Shown here: in pieces, positions 51,236 to 64,000 of the stretch
Numbering within the stretch: position 1 is the first letter of the stretch
Layout of the letters: each line of letters starts with the position of its first letter
NCBI RefSeq assembly: GCF_027596085.1
Contig: NC_072455.1
Span: forward strand, 1,124,920-1,188,919
Source of the DNA: Anoplopoma fimbria
Lineage: Eukaryota > Chordata > Actinopteri > Perciformes > Anoplopomatidae
Direction: 5' to 3'
Length of the DNA: 64,000 nucleotides
Made by a program: the position numbers and the translations under genes
Notes under the pieces: generated by a model
The model's input: only the letters and a program-made list of their open reading frames with translations
Told to the model about the DNA's origin: nothing
Databases searched by the model: none

Positions 51236-54200
51236 TCATCTTGTCTTTGTCTCCAGACAACATGAAACACTAGTTGACATGAAAGAACAATTAAACTAAT
51301 TCCTTAAGACTTCTCTCGGTGTTTCTCTAGATGTTTCGATTTGTTTCTGCTTCCCAACATCTACTTCTTTTTCTACTCTGTTTCCTTCTAGATTACAGAC
51401 ATGAAGCGCCAACTTCTGACCAAACTACGCTTTGTGCAGCAACATCAACAGAGAAGTAATATGTTTGCTCTCCTTTGTTAGTTCTCCTCACATTAGTAAG
51501 TCTCTGTAGAAGCTTAGATTTCAGTCACTCAGGGGCATTCTTTCCCATTCAGCCACAAACAAAAAACCATCAGAGTGTGAACAGAGCTGGAATGTAAAAC
51601 GTGTCTAATTAGCATTTCATTTTAGGACATTATTAAAGTTTCCTTTAGCTAGTCATACTGACAATAGCCCTGGGCTTAAACTACCTAAAGGGTTGCTTGT
51701 GCTGGTTTGGATGTGCTGCAAAATGAAATACCATCGAGAAAGAAGAGTTTGAGTTATGGATGCTTGAGTATGAAGGTCTGCCAGGCTGCTGTCCGTGTCC
51801 CGTATCAAACCAAGTCAATGATGACTCATTTTTCTGTACTTTTGTTATGCAACTTCTGTTCTTTACTAACAGTAGTTATGTATCAAATGTAGTTGTTTTA
51901 CGTAACAAACGTAGATATTTTAACCCAAACCACAATCTTTTCCTAGACCTAACCAAGGCCTTTAGAAACATAGATACATAGATAGAAAGAAGTCTTTTTT
52001 TGGGAGTGACTTACATAACTTTTTCAAGATTCTAAGACCAGCAAAGTTGTCAGTTTTGTTTCTGGTGTTTCACAAGCATAACAGTGGTGGTGACGGCTGG
52101 TGTGATTGCAGACTCGTACAGCTATTCAGAGCAATAAATCAAAGACTTTCTGCTCAATCAATGCAACAACAAACCTAGCTGTGGTTTGCTGTGCAGCGAA
52201 GTGTCATCTGTCTTGTTGATCAAAGCTCTGCCGCTGTTCTGCATCTCACAGATGTGTCCCATCTCAATGAAAACCAAAATGAGACACGTTCAAAAATATA
52301 TTTTGCTAATTATATCATAAACAAGAGTTGAAAAGACTGTGGAGGCTGTGGATGAATCATCTCTCCAGGCAATCTGTTCATATGAAGATGTTTTTGAAAA
52401 GGGGCAAATGCGACCCTCTCATTTCACAATGAAATTGCTCTGTTTTACAAAATGCGAGGCTGTGTGTTGATGGCTGTGTTGACTATCTGAGCTGTGAGAG
52501 TGAAGACATGTGTCAGAGCAGTTGAGAAAATCTATATTATTCAAAGGCAAACAGCCTGAACTCAGCAAACTGAAAATGAAGCACAGCAGAGAGCAGAGGA
52601 GAAGGAAAGAAAATGAAAAAACAGTGGCTGTTTATCATTTCAAGCTCAAACGATCCTGAACACAAACTCCTCCACTCAGCCTCACTCTGTGAAATCAGAC
52701 TTTGTTTTTCATGTCTGAAGTCCAAAAAAAAGTTTGAGCTGGAAGCGGCATTCAAATGTTTTGACACATCGCTTGACTTGAATTATCCTGCAGCCATTTT
52801 ACAGAGAACAACCACTTGGGTTGACAAAGTGAAAGTGTGGAAATGAAAGCCTTGCTGCTCTGCTGCAAGATGGTGATGACTTGATTAACTATGAAAAGTT
52901 GTTTATACGTTGGTACTGCACGAGATACAAACCGCGGCCTCCTTATCCTTAGAAAGACTGCCCTAATCAACCTATTAAAGACAATTTCAGACCACAATTG
53001 ATGTATTTCAATGGAATTGGATTACATATGACAAAGATCTTTTACTTAGAGTTCAAGCATGTTAGTGGTTAACGTAGCAGCCAACGAGCTCTTTTGTGCT
53101 TTAAGTGCAGGACCAGTCACCATTGTTTTATGTGCATTTGCGCAGAAATGTGCATGGAACATCAGGAATGTTTTAATAAGTCAATAATTCCTAGAAAATG
53201 TTACGACTGGCTGAGGTGGAGAAGTTGTTTTAGTGAGACAGTAGAAAAAGGGGGAAAAAAATCCAGATTTTCTGGGAATTTGGTTTCATTTTGCATCACG
53301 TTGAGTCGGAAACGTGACTTATGTCATGCCACTTTTGTCTTTGCCGGTCACTTGAGGATATAAACTGAGTTCACTACAGAGGTAATGTTGGAACAAGCAA
53401 CCAATGTTACCATTTTTCTGATGAGGACAGCATCGGTATTGGTCAAGTAAACGAAGTTGAAGTGGGAGAAGATCAGCTTAGGTTGGAACTTAACTCTTGG
53501 CCATGCAGATCTGTTTTCGACCATCTCGTCAAAACAACATCGATAGAAAAGCGATTTGTTTTGCAGACGCGGTCTCTCTTTCGGTCGTCCTCCCCACATC
53601 AGTCAATTAGTTTCTGTAGATGCTCAGAAGTCAGTCAGCCACAAACTGAAAACCAGCAGAGTGTGAACAGAGCTGCCACTGATTGATTATAATGTCATGT
53701 TTGTTAGCACAGAGTCAAATGAGGCAGGAAGCAGCTAACGAAACATCAGAGGAGTCCTCGTCTGGTCCAGGATTGTGATTGTATGAATGGGAACATATGT
53801 GTTGAGGTGAGATGTATTCTGGGTAGCAGATGGATGGCCTGCGGTGATGGCTGGAGCACGTCAAACGAGCTGGTTCTCATCGATCTCACGCTAAATGAAA
53901 AGTTGTGATGACCTCTCTGCTTTCTGCACTTTGAAAGGTTGTTTCAGTGAGCTGTCAGCTCTTCAAAAAATATAAATGGATTTTTCATCTGCAAATCAAT
54001 TTCCCATAAACTTAATGGCTTGTCAACGTCAGTGAGAGATGATTTTTATTTATTTTCACATAGTTATTGAGAGAGGAGAGCGAGTGGAAGCAGAAACAAC
54101 AGTTTTCATGTAAAAACAAATGAGATCTGACTTATTGACTTTCACTCAAACTGCGTCTTTGCCTTCAGCGGAGTTAGCTCCGGACAGTTTAAACGGAGAT

Positions 54201-54985
54201 ATTTTGACATTTCAGACGTTTTATCGGCCGGCAGATTAAATGCACTGATACACAAATCCACAGGTGATGGACTGTGTTTGTGTGTCCTGAAGTAGTCAAT
54301 GAAGTGATGGCGTGTAATGCAGCTCAAATGTATGGTGTGTTACGAGAAAAGTCAAACAACAAACCTCCATCCAGCGTCACTCGGTTCGTGTCGGAGCAGG
54401 GAGGAAATGTCAGATTGCATGAGTCAAACCAGAACTGTCAGATAACAAAGGACGGAAAGTTTAGTTTACCTTTGCTTGGAAAATAGAAAATGGGTGATTG
54501 GAGGTGTTTTTATACCTATTTGTTAATGGCTGAAATGAAAGAAATAAAGAATTAAATATGGCCGGTGACATCAGCATTCACGACAGCAGCACTTTTAACC
54601 CAAATCACCTAATTCCAATGGAATCGCAGAGATCAATGGATTCACTCACAGCAGGGCTGTGCAGTCCGTGTGGAGCTTTCAACCACCCTCACAGGGCTGA
54701 CCTCATGGGGGATCCATCACATTAGTTTCAAACGATCCAGTGTTACGTAACCCTCCTCTGCTAAAGCATAGCTTAAAGTGCTCTTCATAAAACAGTTGTA
54801 ACTTATCGTACCAGTTAGCAAAACAATATGTCCTCGACTCGTTCATAGAAGTACACAATAAATTGCATATTTTTTTAAAAACTCAAGTCACCTGATTACT
54901 TAACTTTTTTTAAATGACAACAAGGGATGATAGGGAGGAATCAGGAAGGATGGTTGGTCAACAAATGGATGGAGGCATAAATGGT

Positions 54986-55287
54986 TTGGATGGATGGATG
55001 GATGGATGGATGGATGGATGGATGGATGGATGGATGGATGGATGGATTGGTAGATATATAGTTGGTCTGACCGATGGTGAAACAGATTGATGATAGAAAG
55101 ATGTCAAGATTGTTAAACAGGTGGATTGAGGATGCATTGTAATTGATGGATGAATGATTAGAAAGATTGATATGGACAATTGTTCAATGATGAATAGATC
55201 GATTGAAGGAAGAGTGGATTGATAAATGGATTCTTAAGAGGATGGTTGGATGGATGGATGGATGGATGGATGGATGGATGGATGGAT
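54986..55287 (+). repeat. GGAT microsatellite pair with decayed centre
   Basis: Clean (GGAT)n arrays at 54986-55047 and 55247-55287 enclose 200 bases of GAT-rich DNA that looks like decayed repeat. Confidence 0.85.
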
Positions 55288-55829
55288 AAAAGGACATCAA
55301 AAGAAGAGATACCAATCGTTCTATCAATCTTCCCCTTTTTTCTTAATTTCCCCCAGAAATCCGCCCAAACTCTTTAATCACTCATCTTTCCTCGTTCCTT
55401 TTTTCTTCTCCTCTCTCTGTTGTCTCTTGGAGATTTTGATACGAGTTGAAAAGTTCAGGCGTATTTCCTTCACATGGAGTAATCCGGAGTTTAAATCTAA
55501 AAACAAACCCAGAGACCCACAGAGACGATGCCAGCAGCACTTTATGATAATCAGCATGAACAAACCAATTCATCTTTATTTATCACTTGATAATCATCTG
55601 TGTGGCTGGTTCACTCTGTTGTTTATTACTCAATGCTGCTGTTCACATGTTATTAAGGCAGAAAGAATATTTGTATTCTTTGTTTGTTGAGGCTATTCTT
55701 TTTTTAATCACATCATCTTGTTATCTTAATTTGTGTATTTTGTATTTATTTCTGAACTTGAACTGATTTACTCCCACGTTTCAGATTTCTGAGCCTCTAA
55801 TCAGCACATAAACACATCACAAGATGTTT

Positions 55830-56470
55830 AACATTTGTGTAAATGTAGTACTTTTTGGACAGTGGTGATGTTTGTGGAAAGTGAACAACCTTGGGGTAAA
55901 TTAGGATATTTTTCCCATTTGTGGAAGGTTGGGACTTTTTTGCTAGTGAGGATTGTTTGGAAATAAATGTGCATAGTAATGACATTTTGCATTGTGAGGC
56001 TATTTGTGTGACTGAAGGAGTTTTTTTGGACAGTCTGTGGAAAATGAAGACATTTTTGAAAGTAAGGGCATTCGTGGACGTTAAGTACTTCTGGACTTTG
56101 AAGACATTTGTGGACAGTTAACAATCTTTGGAAAATAAGGATTTTTGAAAGTTAGGACAATTGTGTAAATGAAGGACTTTTTGGAAAGTGAAGACGTTTG
56201 TGGAAAGTGAGGACAATTTGTCAAAAGTGAAGAATCTTGGGAAAATACGGACATTTGTTGAAGTAGGGATATTTGTGAAAGTGAAGCACTTTTTGGATGG
56301 TGAAGCCCATTCCCTTCCAATGAAACACTGAAGTCAAAGAGCGTTCACAATCACACGTTTCTTCAGCAAAGGGTTCTCTAGTTCCGTTTGAAAACATTTG
56401 TGGAAAGCGAGGCATGTTTGAAAGTGGAGAAATGAGTGGAATATGAGAACCTTTGGGTAAAGTGAGGACA
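55830..56470 (+). repeat. Same minisatellite family, site C
   Basis: Repeated TTTGTGGAAAGTGAGGACA variants fill this stretch in the same orientation as 2030-2625. Confidence 0.75.
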
Positions 56471-58479
56471 CTGTCAGGCTCTCCGCTCTTCTAAGGCCTG
56501 TTTGAGGGTTCAGGGTGGTTTTCATGTGAAAATTAGAATGAGGTGAATATTGTTCTGTTACAGTATCAGACTCTGGTGATGTACACCACCAATACAGAGC
56601 TGAAATCAGCAGCTATCATAAAGACACATGAAGATACTCTAGCTGTCAGACGGAACCCTTCCATCAACGATGAAAGCCGACACACACACGGAGATAACAG
56701 AAAGAAAGAGACAGTGAGGTTTAAAATAGACACACTTCAACCGCGCTGTTTCTATTCATCTTCATCTCTCACTCTTGTTCTCCTCCCCTATTCACATCTT
56801 TCTATCACCCATCTGTAAACACTAATCCTGTTTTCCTCTGCCTGTCATTACTCTTTTCTTTCTTTTTTTACATCTGACATTCATCCCTGTCAGAGTCTCT
56901 CCTCCTTGTGATGTGACTCACTGTTCCGTCTCAGACGCTGATGTTTCCAACCCTGAAATTATTACGTTCAGACTTTTCTGACCTTTGTTCCCCTGAATAA
57001 CTACTTTCATCCACTTTCTTTTCAAAATGAACCCCCTGTACTGCTGTCTGACATCCAAGCTTTGTTAGTTTCCACAAAGCAAACAAGAATCGGTTCATGT
57101 TCATGTCTCTTTTATTCTTGTACAGATTGAGTTTCCAACCCATCAGGTTTCCAAGGTATGTGTCCACTCAGAAAACATAGAGGGAATCAGGAAACAGAAA
57201 TCAGTTCCCCCTCTCTGATCAGTGAAAGTATTCCGATTATTTTCCACTGCTCTGCTAAGATTACTTATGGTAGCACCATTGGGATTTTTTGATATTTCGG
57301 AGGTTGCCATTGGCTCTGATGGTTCAGAGCCAAGTTTCTGACCTAGTCAATTGGAAAAATGATTTGGACTTTTACTTCCTGAACCAGGGGCAGCCATCAA
57401 TAGCTCCTCACATTTTGCAGCTCTATAATTCAACTGATGAATTGAGGGGATTTAAATCACTAATGGATTGTATTATGATGTATAAAGTGTCACAGCCGCG
57501 GTGCCTGTTAATCCTTAATAAGGTGACCTCAAGCCACAGTGGCAACCTCAGTTCTACGCCACAGTTAATCTCACACACACATCCCCCATTATCAGTAGCG
57601 TAGGTTCATTTTGTCATATATTATAAATGTTGACCTCCTGATCTCCTGGGGGAACTAATTACCTCTTGAAGGCAGGAACAATCTTCAGACCTCCAGAGGC
57701 CAGATGAAGTCGATGAACTGGACTCACACCTTCAACGGGGCAATTAGAAACTTAACATTTGGCCCGTCGACTGCAGATCACTGGCTTTTTAACAAGAAGG
57801 AGACACATATTTGACATTATTTTAAGATGAGGAGGGGGGGTGCTCTGGTTATCTGAATTTGCAGTGTGTCGCCTTTTCAAACTTGCATGTTTTTTGGTGA
57901 ATCACACAGTTTCAGAAGAAGGTTTTCTGCTAATTAAGACCCTGAAGAGTACAGCAGTGACCCAAATCACAGTCCTCAACCTCCTTTATTCATCTCTGTA
58001 TATGTATCATTCCTTTTGCTCACCTCTAATTAGAAACCCATAAATGCTTAATAGACCATTAATGTATTGATATGCGCTTCATTTTCTGCAGTTCCCAGCA
58101 TGAGATACGTACAAATATGCAAACTTAATGATGTAGTCCTTTAAAAGACAACTTTTGACACATTTCGTTCATGTCACACCTTCTCATATACTAAAGCATT
58201 CATAAATCAAATATTATATTTTTAGGTTCATTTCAAGTTAATTCCATTCCATTTCAGATGCTGCGTACAACACAAACTCCAAAATGCAAAGTGTCACACC
58301 TTAATCAAACATATGCAACACAACCTCCTCGTATTACAATGTTTACAGAGTTATTAGGAGTTGCTGTGTTCTCTGAGAATTCGTAATATTTTCAGATAAA
58401 CAGCATGAATTATTTATGAGAATTAAATTGAGCAGTTGGCCTCGGTGCAAGGAACCCTTTAGGTCTAACTCCAAACTAA

Positions 58480-58640
58480 ACCCACCTGCATCATTATTAG
58501 ACGCTCAGAGCTGACGTAGTAGAGAGAGAGAGAAAGTCTGAGAAGGGTGGAGGAGGTCAAGGATTCCTACGCAGGAGACCTGCGTTCGAGTCTCGTTTTT
58601 AAACCTTGCATCAACCGTTTTATATAGTCAACCACATGTT
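58480..58640 (+). repeat. Dispersed family copy 3, with B-box-like motif
   Basis: It contains TTAGACGCTCAGAG and CGCAGGAGACCTGCGTTCGA. GCGTTCGAGTCTC resembles an RNA polymerase III B box. The hAT-type MITE begins 47 bases further on. Confidence 0.5.
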
Positions 58641-58686
58641 TTAAAGATAACGCAACTGTTTCACAACATTAACCATGTGTTACAAC

Positions 58687-58929
58687 CAGGGGCGCCACTA
58701 GGGATTTTGGGCCCCATGAAAAGAATCTTTACAGGGCCCCCAACACAGCGGCAAAATTTTTTGATGCTATTTTACATACAATTATGCATTTTAATGGTAT
58801 TTTTGACTATCATTACCATATTATTTTTTCTGTATTATAATTTCATCATCATTAGGGGCCTCTCTGGGCCCCCCTCCATCATGGGCCCCTAGAATCCGTC
58901 TCCTTTACCCCCCCTTTTCGGCGCCCCTG
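58687..58929. mobile_element. hAT-type MITE with 8-bp target duplication
   Basis: The element begins CAGGGGCGCC and ends GGCGCCCCTG, a perfect 10-base terminal inverted repeat. Subterminal GGGCCCC/TAGGGG motifs are also mirrored. It is flanked by GTTACAAC at 58679-58686 and 58930-58937, an exact 8-base target-site duplication. Length 243 bases, AT-rich core, no transposase. CAGGGG ends and 8-base duplications are typical of hAT elements. Confidence 0.85.
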
Positions 58930-60013
58930 GTTACAACGTTAACTGCCACGTTTCAAAACCACAATGTTTACCACGTATTACAACGTTAACCAAGGTAGTT
59001 TCTCATTGTTAACCAAACGCAAACCATCTGCTTCAAGATACTGGGCAAAGAAATTGGCAAGTATGGACGAGATCAAGTATGACACAGAACCCTATTTCGG
59101 ACTCTCCGTCTGGATGAGACAAACTTTCATCAGAGGTGGAAAACTATAAACCTCGCCCCCGAGTGGACCCTCAGGGCTCCGGCACCGCCTCAAGGAAATA
59201 ACCATATCTGGTGTTTTTAATGACTGTATATCTAGTTAAGACCATGCTTCACTATGAAGATAATAATTAGTTAGTTGTCTTTTGACCTACATGGGGTGTT
59301 TCTGCCACTTTGGCAGAGAAGAAGTTCATTAAAATGATTAAAAAAAACTTAATTTTAATGGCAGTAACTTCCTGTGTTCTCAGGCGGTTGCCTGGCAACT
59401 GCTGAGAGCCAAGAAATGTTTTGGCGCATAACCGGACTAACAGAAATTGGAAGGATTGCATTTTTTTTTTTAAAGGAAATTGGATTATATTAGCAATACT
59501 GATTTAAATGTTGTTTTTTTCTGGATTATTGTAATGTAGGATATCCCACGCCAACATGAACTGACAGCTATGAAGACAACACAAACGGACGTCATCTGTT
59601 TTAGCATTCATAGCTGCTTTTTGTCCAAAACATGCCAGATCCAGTCCGTGACTTCCAAAAATAAGCCTTCCCAGAGTCGCCAATTTCTCCCATGAGTGAG
59701 CCGGATAAAATTATCTCATTATACATTCAGATTTAATATGTTGTATGCCAATTTGTTATTCAGCATGTAAATTCATGCAAATGTTGATCACAATACATCC
59801 GATCAGCGTAAAAGCGGTGAACTTTGACCCCCAGTGTGAGTTCCCGGTCCAGATGTGGAGCACCACTGTATTCAACCATTTGTTATTTACAGACACCCCG
59901 CTGACAAAAGGCAATTATCTACTGAAAAATGTAGTGGGTGCCAAAAGAACTCACTCCTTCTCCCATCACTGTATAAATAATTAACGGCACATTTTCTCTC
60001 ATCACATTAGCTG

Positions 60014-60014
<1 letters not shown>

Positions 60015-60093
<79 letters not shown>
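60015..60093 (+). repeat. (AC)n microsatellite
   Basis: About 39 uninterrupted units; a short GT array also lies at 61839-61864. Confidence 0.97.
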
Positions 60094-60095
<2 letters not shown>

Positions 60096-60834
60096 TGCTT
60101 ACAGTTCAAACCAGGTTGCAACATTGTTTGCGTGAAAGGTTTTTAATGTTTCCCTCCTGCAGCTGTGAGGTCCGTTAATCCTGACTGCAGGTTCACACCT
60201 GCACTCTCAGGTGAGTTTCAGTCGTGGCTTCCATTAAAGGATAAGCCTGGTGTTATTCTGTATTTTTGCTCTGCTGCAAACAAAAAACATGAAATGAAAA
60301 GGTGTTAGTCCGTCTCAGTGCTTCCTGTCTGTGGCCCTCGGCTCACTGAAGGCCTAAATCTTTAAAAACACATATCAGTAATCTCCTAAAACAGCTGCCC
60401 ACTGAAGTTTTAATCAAACAAGGAACAGGAATTCCTTGATTGCAGCGCTGAAGCAAAAATGGTAAATTGCAGTATTTTCATAAGCTGGAGAGCTGAAAGA
60501 AGACTTTGTGTCCTCTGGTGGTCTTTCCATCGTGAACTGGAGGCCTGAGAGGGGATTTGGTCTGGGACCTTCAGGAATCTAAATCCAATACGATAAAAGC
60601 ACCAACGCCAAGAGATAAGAGAATCCAAACATTCTTATCAGCTGAAATAAACCACTGCTACAGTCCATCATGCCTTTCTGCTTCAGAACTGTTACAAAGT
60701 GTTTCTGCAGTCTGGTCAAACTTTATTTGGATGTAAAATCTCTAAGACACAACTGAGGAAATCAGTCATGTGAATATACAATACATATGAAGTTAGAGGT
60801 AGGAGACGCAAACAGCTGGCCTGGCTCTTTCAGT

Positions 60835-61020
60835 ATTTATGCTAAGCTAAGCTAAGCTAAAAGGATTAAGTTTAGCTGATATGGGACAGATCCAGGCTAG
60901 CTGTTTCCCTCTACTTACACTCTTTATGCTAAGCTAAGCTAAAAGGTTTAAATATAACAGAGTCAGGACAAATGCAGTCCAACAGTTTCCCTCTACTCTT
61001 TATGCTAAGCTAAGCTCTCG
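60835..61020 (+). repeat. GCTAAGCTAAGCTAA triplicated repeat
   Basis: Three units of TTTATGCTAAGCTAAGCTAA plus a GTTTCCCTCTACT block, 85-100 bases apart. The pattern is typical of dispersed fish repeats. Confidence 0.7.
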
Positions 61021-62329
61021 GAAAGAAAGCCAACATGCGTATTACACTAAGTGTTGAATTATCCTTTTCCCATCATTTTATTATTGAATTATACCCAAAT
61101 TATTATACTTATATTTTATTAAATAAATGTTATTTAAGTTGTGTATGTTTTTATGCTAGCATCACGTTTTAATGCGTTTACCTTGTTACGTAAATGTAAC
61201 ACCTATGCTTTTATTGTCCTGTGCCCGTACATAAGTTTATTTTTTACTTCCAATGTATTTTATTTAGACAGATCTCAGTGACAGATATCCCTCAACCTGG
61301 ACAAATACATCCAAAGATATGTGTATAGAAAGACACCACTGGGTGTGAGTGAGATGTGTTGGGTAAACCGCCTATCACCCAGTATAAACATTAAATGAAA
61401 TATTAAAAGCGTAGCATCAGAAACCCTCCTGGATGATCGTAAGTTGAATTTCATGATACTTTATTTAACAAAAATTGGAAAGCAATGGAATCTTTATTTC
61501 CAACATTTTTCCAAGTGTTCACAAGTTTTACCAATGTTGGATAATAAATCAATCAATCAATCAATCGGAGAAGAACAATTTAGAGGTCTGGCTAATTGCT
61601 TCCAATCTGAACACGTACAACAGACCATGTGATGTATCATATTAGATTCTACAGTCACACAAAGGTTGAGTTTCATTTATTTTGATCCATCTGAGGTTTG
61701 GTTCAGTAGTGCAGGCGTTGTGCAAACGGTCCACAGTGAGATCATCAGAATTCTCCTTTCATCCTGGCTTTATTTCCCAGCAGCCACTGCTGTTTGATTC
61801 CCTAAATTGCTTTGAGATGTTTTGGGGGAGCCAACCATGTGTGTGTGTGTGTGTGTGTGTGTGTTGGGTGAGTACTTAGAGCTTCTTCAGGGGGCGAGAC
61901 AGATTTCCTGTCCCGATATTATCTGATCTAACCGTCAACAGACTGTAAAAAAACATTAAAAGTTCTATTTATTTTGTTGTTTTCTTCAAGTTTTGGACTT
62001 GATCCAAACTTAGAAGTGGAAATTATGATAAAGCATGTTTGTACCTGAATGTTATTGGAGGAATCAGTTGGCTGGTGAGCATCCGGCCTGGTGATTTGTT
62101 CTTGCACTCCTACTGACTCATGTGATGTAAAGGTCCAATAAAAATGAGGCATCATTCCCTTAAAGTGATGAATCCCATGTCAAAGGACCAATCTCTAGGG
62201 TAAACTAGTCTTGGAAAAACACAGTATTTCATTTTTATATGGACTGTATTGCTTTTCAGTTGCATCTGCTAGTTCAGCAAAAATGAAACGCCATTACCTG
62301 ACTGACAGCTGGAAGAGAATGATATACAG

Positions 62330-62660
62330 ATGGTGACATAGTCTCAACACAACACAGGACTTTCAACCATGAGACCGATGTTTGACACTGTATGTGCACT
62401 TTGTTACACAACTAACTGTTGGTTTTGTTGCCTAAACCTAACTTAGTGTTTTTGTTGCCTAAATCTAACATTTGTTTTGTTGTCCAAACCTAACTATTCG
62501 TTTTGTAACGTAATGTTGTCTCGAAAAGGGAGTCCTGCTGAGTGACACAAACATAACTGACAACTCGTGTTGCTAAGCAACAAACTTAAAATATTGCATT
62601 TTGTGACTGTTTCACAAACTGCCATGAGACTGTGTTGTTTATACGAACACCGTTAAAGAC
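62330..62660 (+). repeat. Dispersed family copy 4 with TTGCCTAAACCTAAC repeats
   Basis: ACACAGGACTTTCAACCATG is followed by GATGTTTGACACTG and three or four units of TTTTGTTGCCTAAACCTAAC. The latter appears inverted at about 4700-4770. Confidence 0.5.
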
Positions 62661-63129
62661 TCGCTGGTGAAGAAGGTGCATCCTTTTGCATCTAAAGAGA
62701 CAGATTTTCCTACTTGTCTGCCAGATATATAAATTGTCAACTGAAATGATGACTTTACGAGGTGATGCCTAGTGGACAGTGGACAGTGGTTTGCATTTAT
62801 ATCCTACAGAGGGTTGAAAAGCAGAAAAATGAGCCGAGGGAATCTACAGACAGAGCTGCGGCCGTGGCCCGGTTCAACCTCTCAGCGCTGGGATGATGAA
62901 AAGTGACAGGCTGTGTTGTTCCCGCCAAACTCAGGACCTCTGCTCTCCTTGGGGAAGCTGTTCTACTTAATAAACAGACAACATCAAAACTACTGAGCCA
63001 TGATGCTGACAATATAAGAGGCACCAGGAAATGAAAAATGCATGTAGTAATCTGGTCTCCCGGGGCTTTTAGTTGCCAGATGTTGCATGTACCATGTTTT
63101 CATATCATGTATATTTTTCTTTGCCTTGT

Positions 63130-63800
63130 TGGTCTGTTTATCGGTCCTCCGCTGTGTTCCAGACCAAAATATCTCAACAACTATTTCATGGATTGCTATG
63201 AAATTTGTAGCAAACACTCATGGTCCCAAAAGGATTAAGCATAATAACTTTGGCGATCCCTGGACTTTTCCTCTGGCGGCACTGTGAGATATATATTTTT
63301 ATGGTTTTGAGTGAAATATCTAATAACAGTTGGACTGATTGCAGAGTAATTTGTTTCAGACATTCATGGTCCCCACAGGATTAAACCTAATGACTTTGGC
63401 ATTCCCCAGAGGTTTCTTCTGGCAGCAACATGTAATTAACATTCATGGGTTTGAGGGATATGTCAAAGAAATTTGGTTCAGACATTAATTTTCCCCAGAG
63501 GATAAAGCCTAATAACCTTGGCGATCCCTGGACCTTTCCTCTGGCAGCACCATGAGGATGACATTTGTGATTTTGAGTGAAATGTTTATCAACCATTAGA
63601 TTGATTGACAAGAAATTTGGTTAAGATATTCATAGTCCCCAGAGGATAAAGTCTATGAATTTTGGCGATGCCTGGACTATTCCTCTGACGGTACTGTGAG
63701 ATATACATTTGTCGTTTTGACTAAAATATTTAACAACCTTTGGATGGATTGCCAAGACATTTGGTTCAGACATTCATGGTCCCCAGAGGATAAAGCCCAC
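63130..63800 (+). repeat. Satellite-like tandem array at right edge
   Basis: Five units of about 122-146 bases, marked by CATTCATGGTCCCCAGAGGA variants at 63215, 63361, 63483, 63627 and 63771. Each is followed by a TTTGGCGATCCCTGGAC-type block. A single related fragment lies at about 6930-6990. Confidence 0.8.
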
Positions 63801-64000
63801 TTTCTTCCACTTGCTAGCAAGGCTGTCGACTGTTTTTCTCAGTCTGTCCAGCTGAAGATGTCCTTGACAAACAGAACAATAGGAGGACATGTTTTTCATA
63901 AACTTGTATAAGCAAAGCTTTTGTAACATTTTAAATGAAGTGTTTTTCAGTAAATTCATTGTGAATGAAAATCTGACAACCAGAAAGATTATGTTCCATC

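Larger units (their letters stand above)
56471..60834. other. No gene seen
   Basis: Apart from the hAT-type MITE, the 58480 repeat and the AC array, this is unassigned AT-rich DNA. The 60230-60420 stretch starts TTAAAGGATAAGCCTGGTGT and resembles a dispersed repeat, without defined ends. Confidence 0.45.

Noticed and set aside
53094..53363. A Cys-rich 89-residue frame that could recall a transposase zinc ribbon
   Set aside because: Cysteine spacing does not match a family I can name, and no other transposase part or terminal repeat lies nearby.
55250..55690. A 146-residue frame beginning with MDGWMDGW repeats
   Set aside because: The start is the GGAT microsatellite, and the rest is unrecognised AT-rich DNA.
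63130..63800. A possible CRISPR-like regularly spaced repeat
   Set aside because: The spacing is irregular, the whole unit is repeated rather than short repeats with unique spacers, and the DNA is vertebrate.

Overview
This window looks like nuclear DNA of a ray-finned fish, probably a percomorph teleost. The evidence is more than 20 long CA/GT microsatellites, compact GT-AG introns, many short non-autonomous transposon remnants with terminal inverted repeats, and one well-conserved vertebrate peptide-receptor gene. Nothing suggests a prokaryote, plasmid or virus: there are no operons, no tRNA or rRNA genes and no CRISPR array.

The only protein-coding gene I can support is a rhodopsin-family GPCR on the + strand. 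I read it as neuropeptide Y receptor type 2 (npy2r). It has five coding exons: 15400-15591, 16589-16721, 24797-24962, 27642-27795 and 28967 to about 29561. Every junction is GT-AG, with intron phases 0, 1, 2 and 0, and together they give a complete seven-helix receptor. The mammalian orthologue has an uninterrupted coding region, so the splitting is notable. In the last exon the conserved Y2 C-tail (RLDSIHP near 29442, ending ATDV at 29558) lies one base out of frame with the helices. The break falls in a G-rich run, so it is either an assembly error or a real frameshift.

Layout: 1-15354 is the 5' flank, made of repeats and unassigned DNA. 15355-29561 is the receptor gene. Its introns hold CA arrays touching or nearly touching splice sites, an ATATTTGT-rich minisatellite running almost to the exon 3 acceptor, inverted repeats on both sides of exon 3, two copies of a TTTCCATTCA-ended element, a templated duplication in intron 1 and tandem hairpin units in intron 4. 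29562 to about 30600 is probable 3'UTR and flank. 30600-64000 shows no credible gene. It holds a 0.8 kb foldback element (38186-38964), a hAT-type MITE with a perfect 8-bp target duplication (58687-58929), minisatellites and a satellite-like array at the right edge (about 63130-63800).

I did not find a novel protein system. The most interesting signals are in gene architecture: the out-of-frame receptor tail, inverted repeats that could pair around a frame-breaking exon, and simple repeats embedded in splice-site neighbourhoods. Every homology statement rests on recalled family motifs, not on a search.
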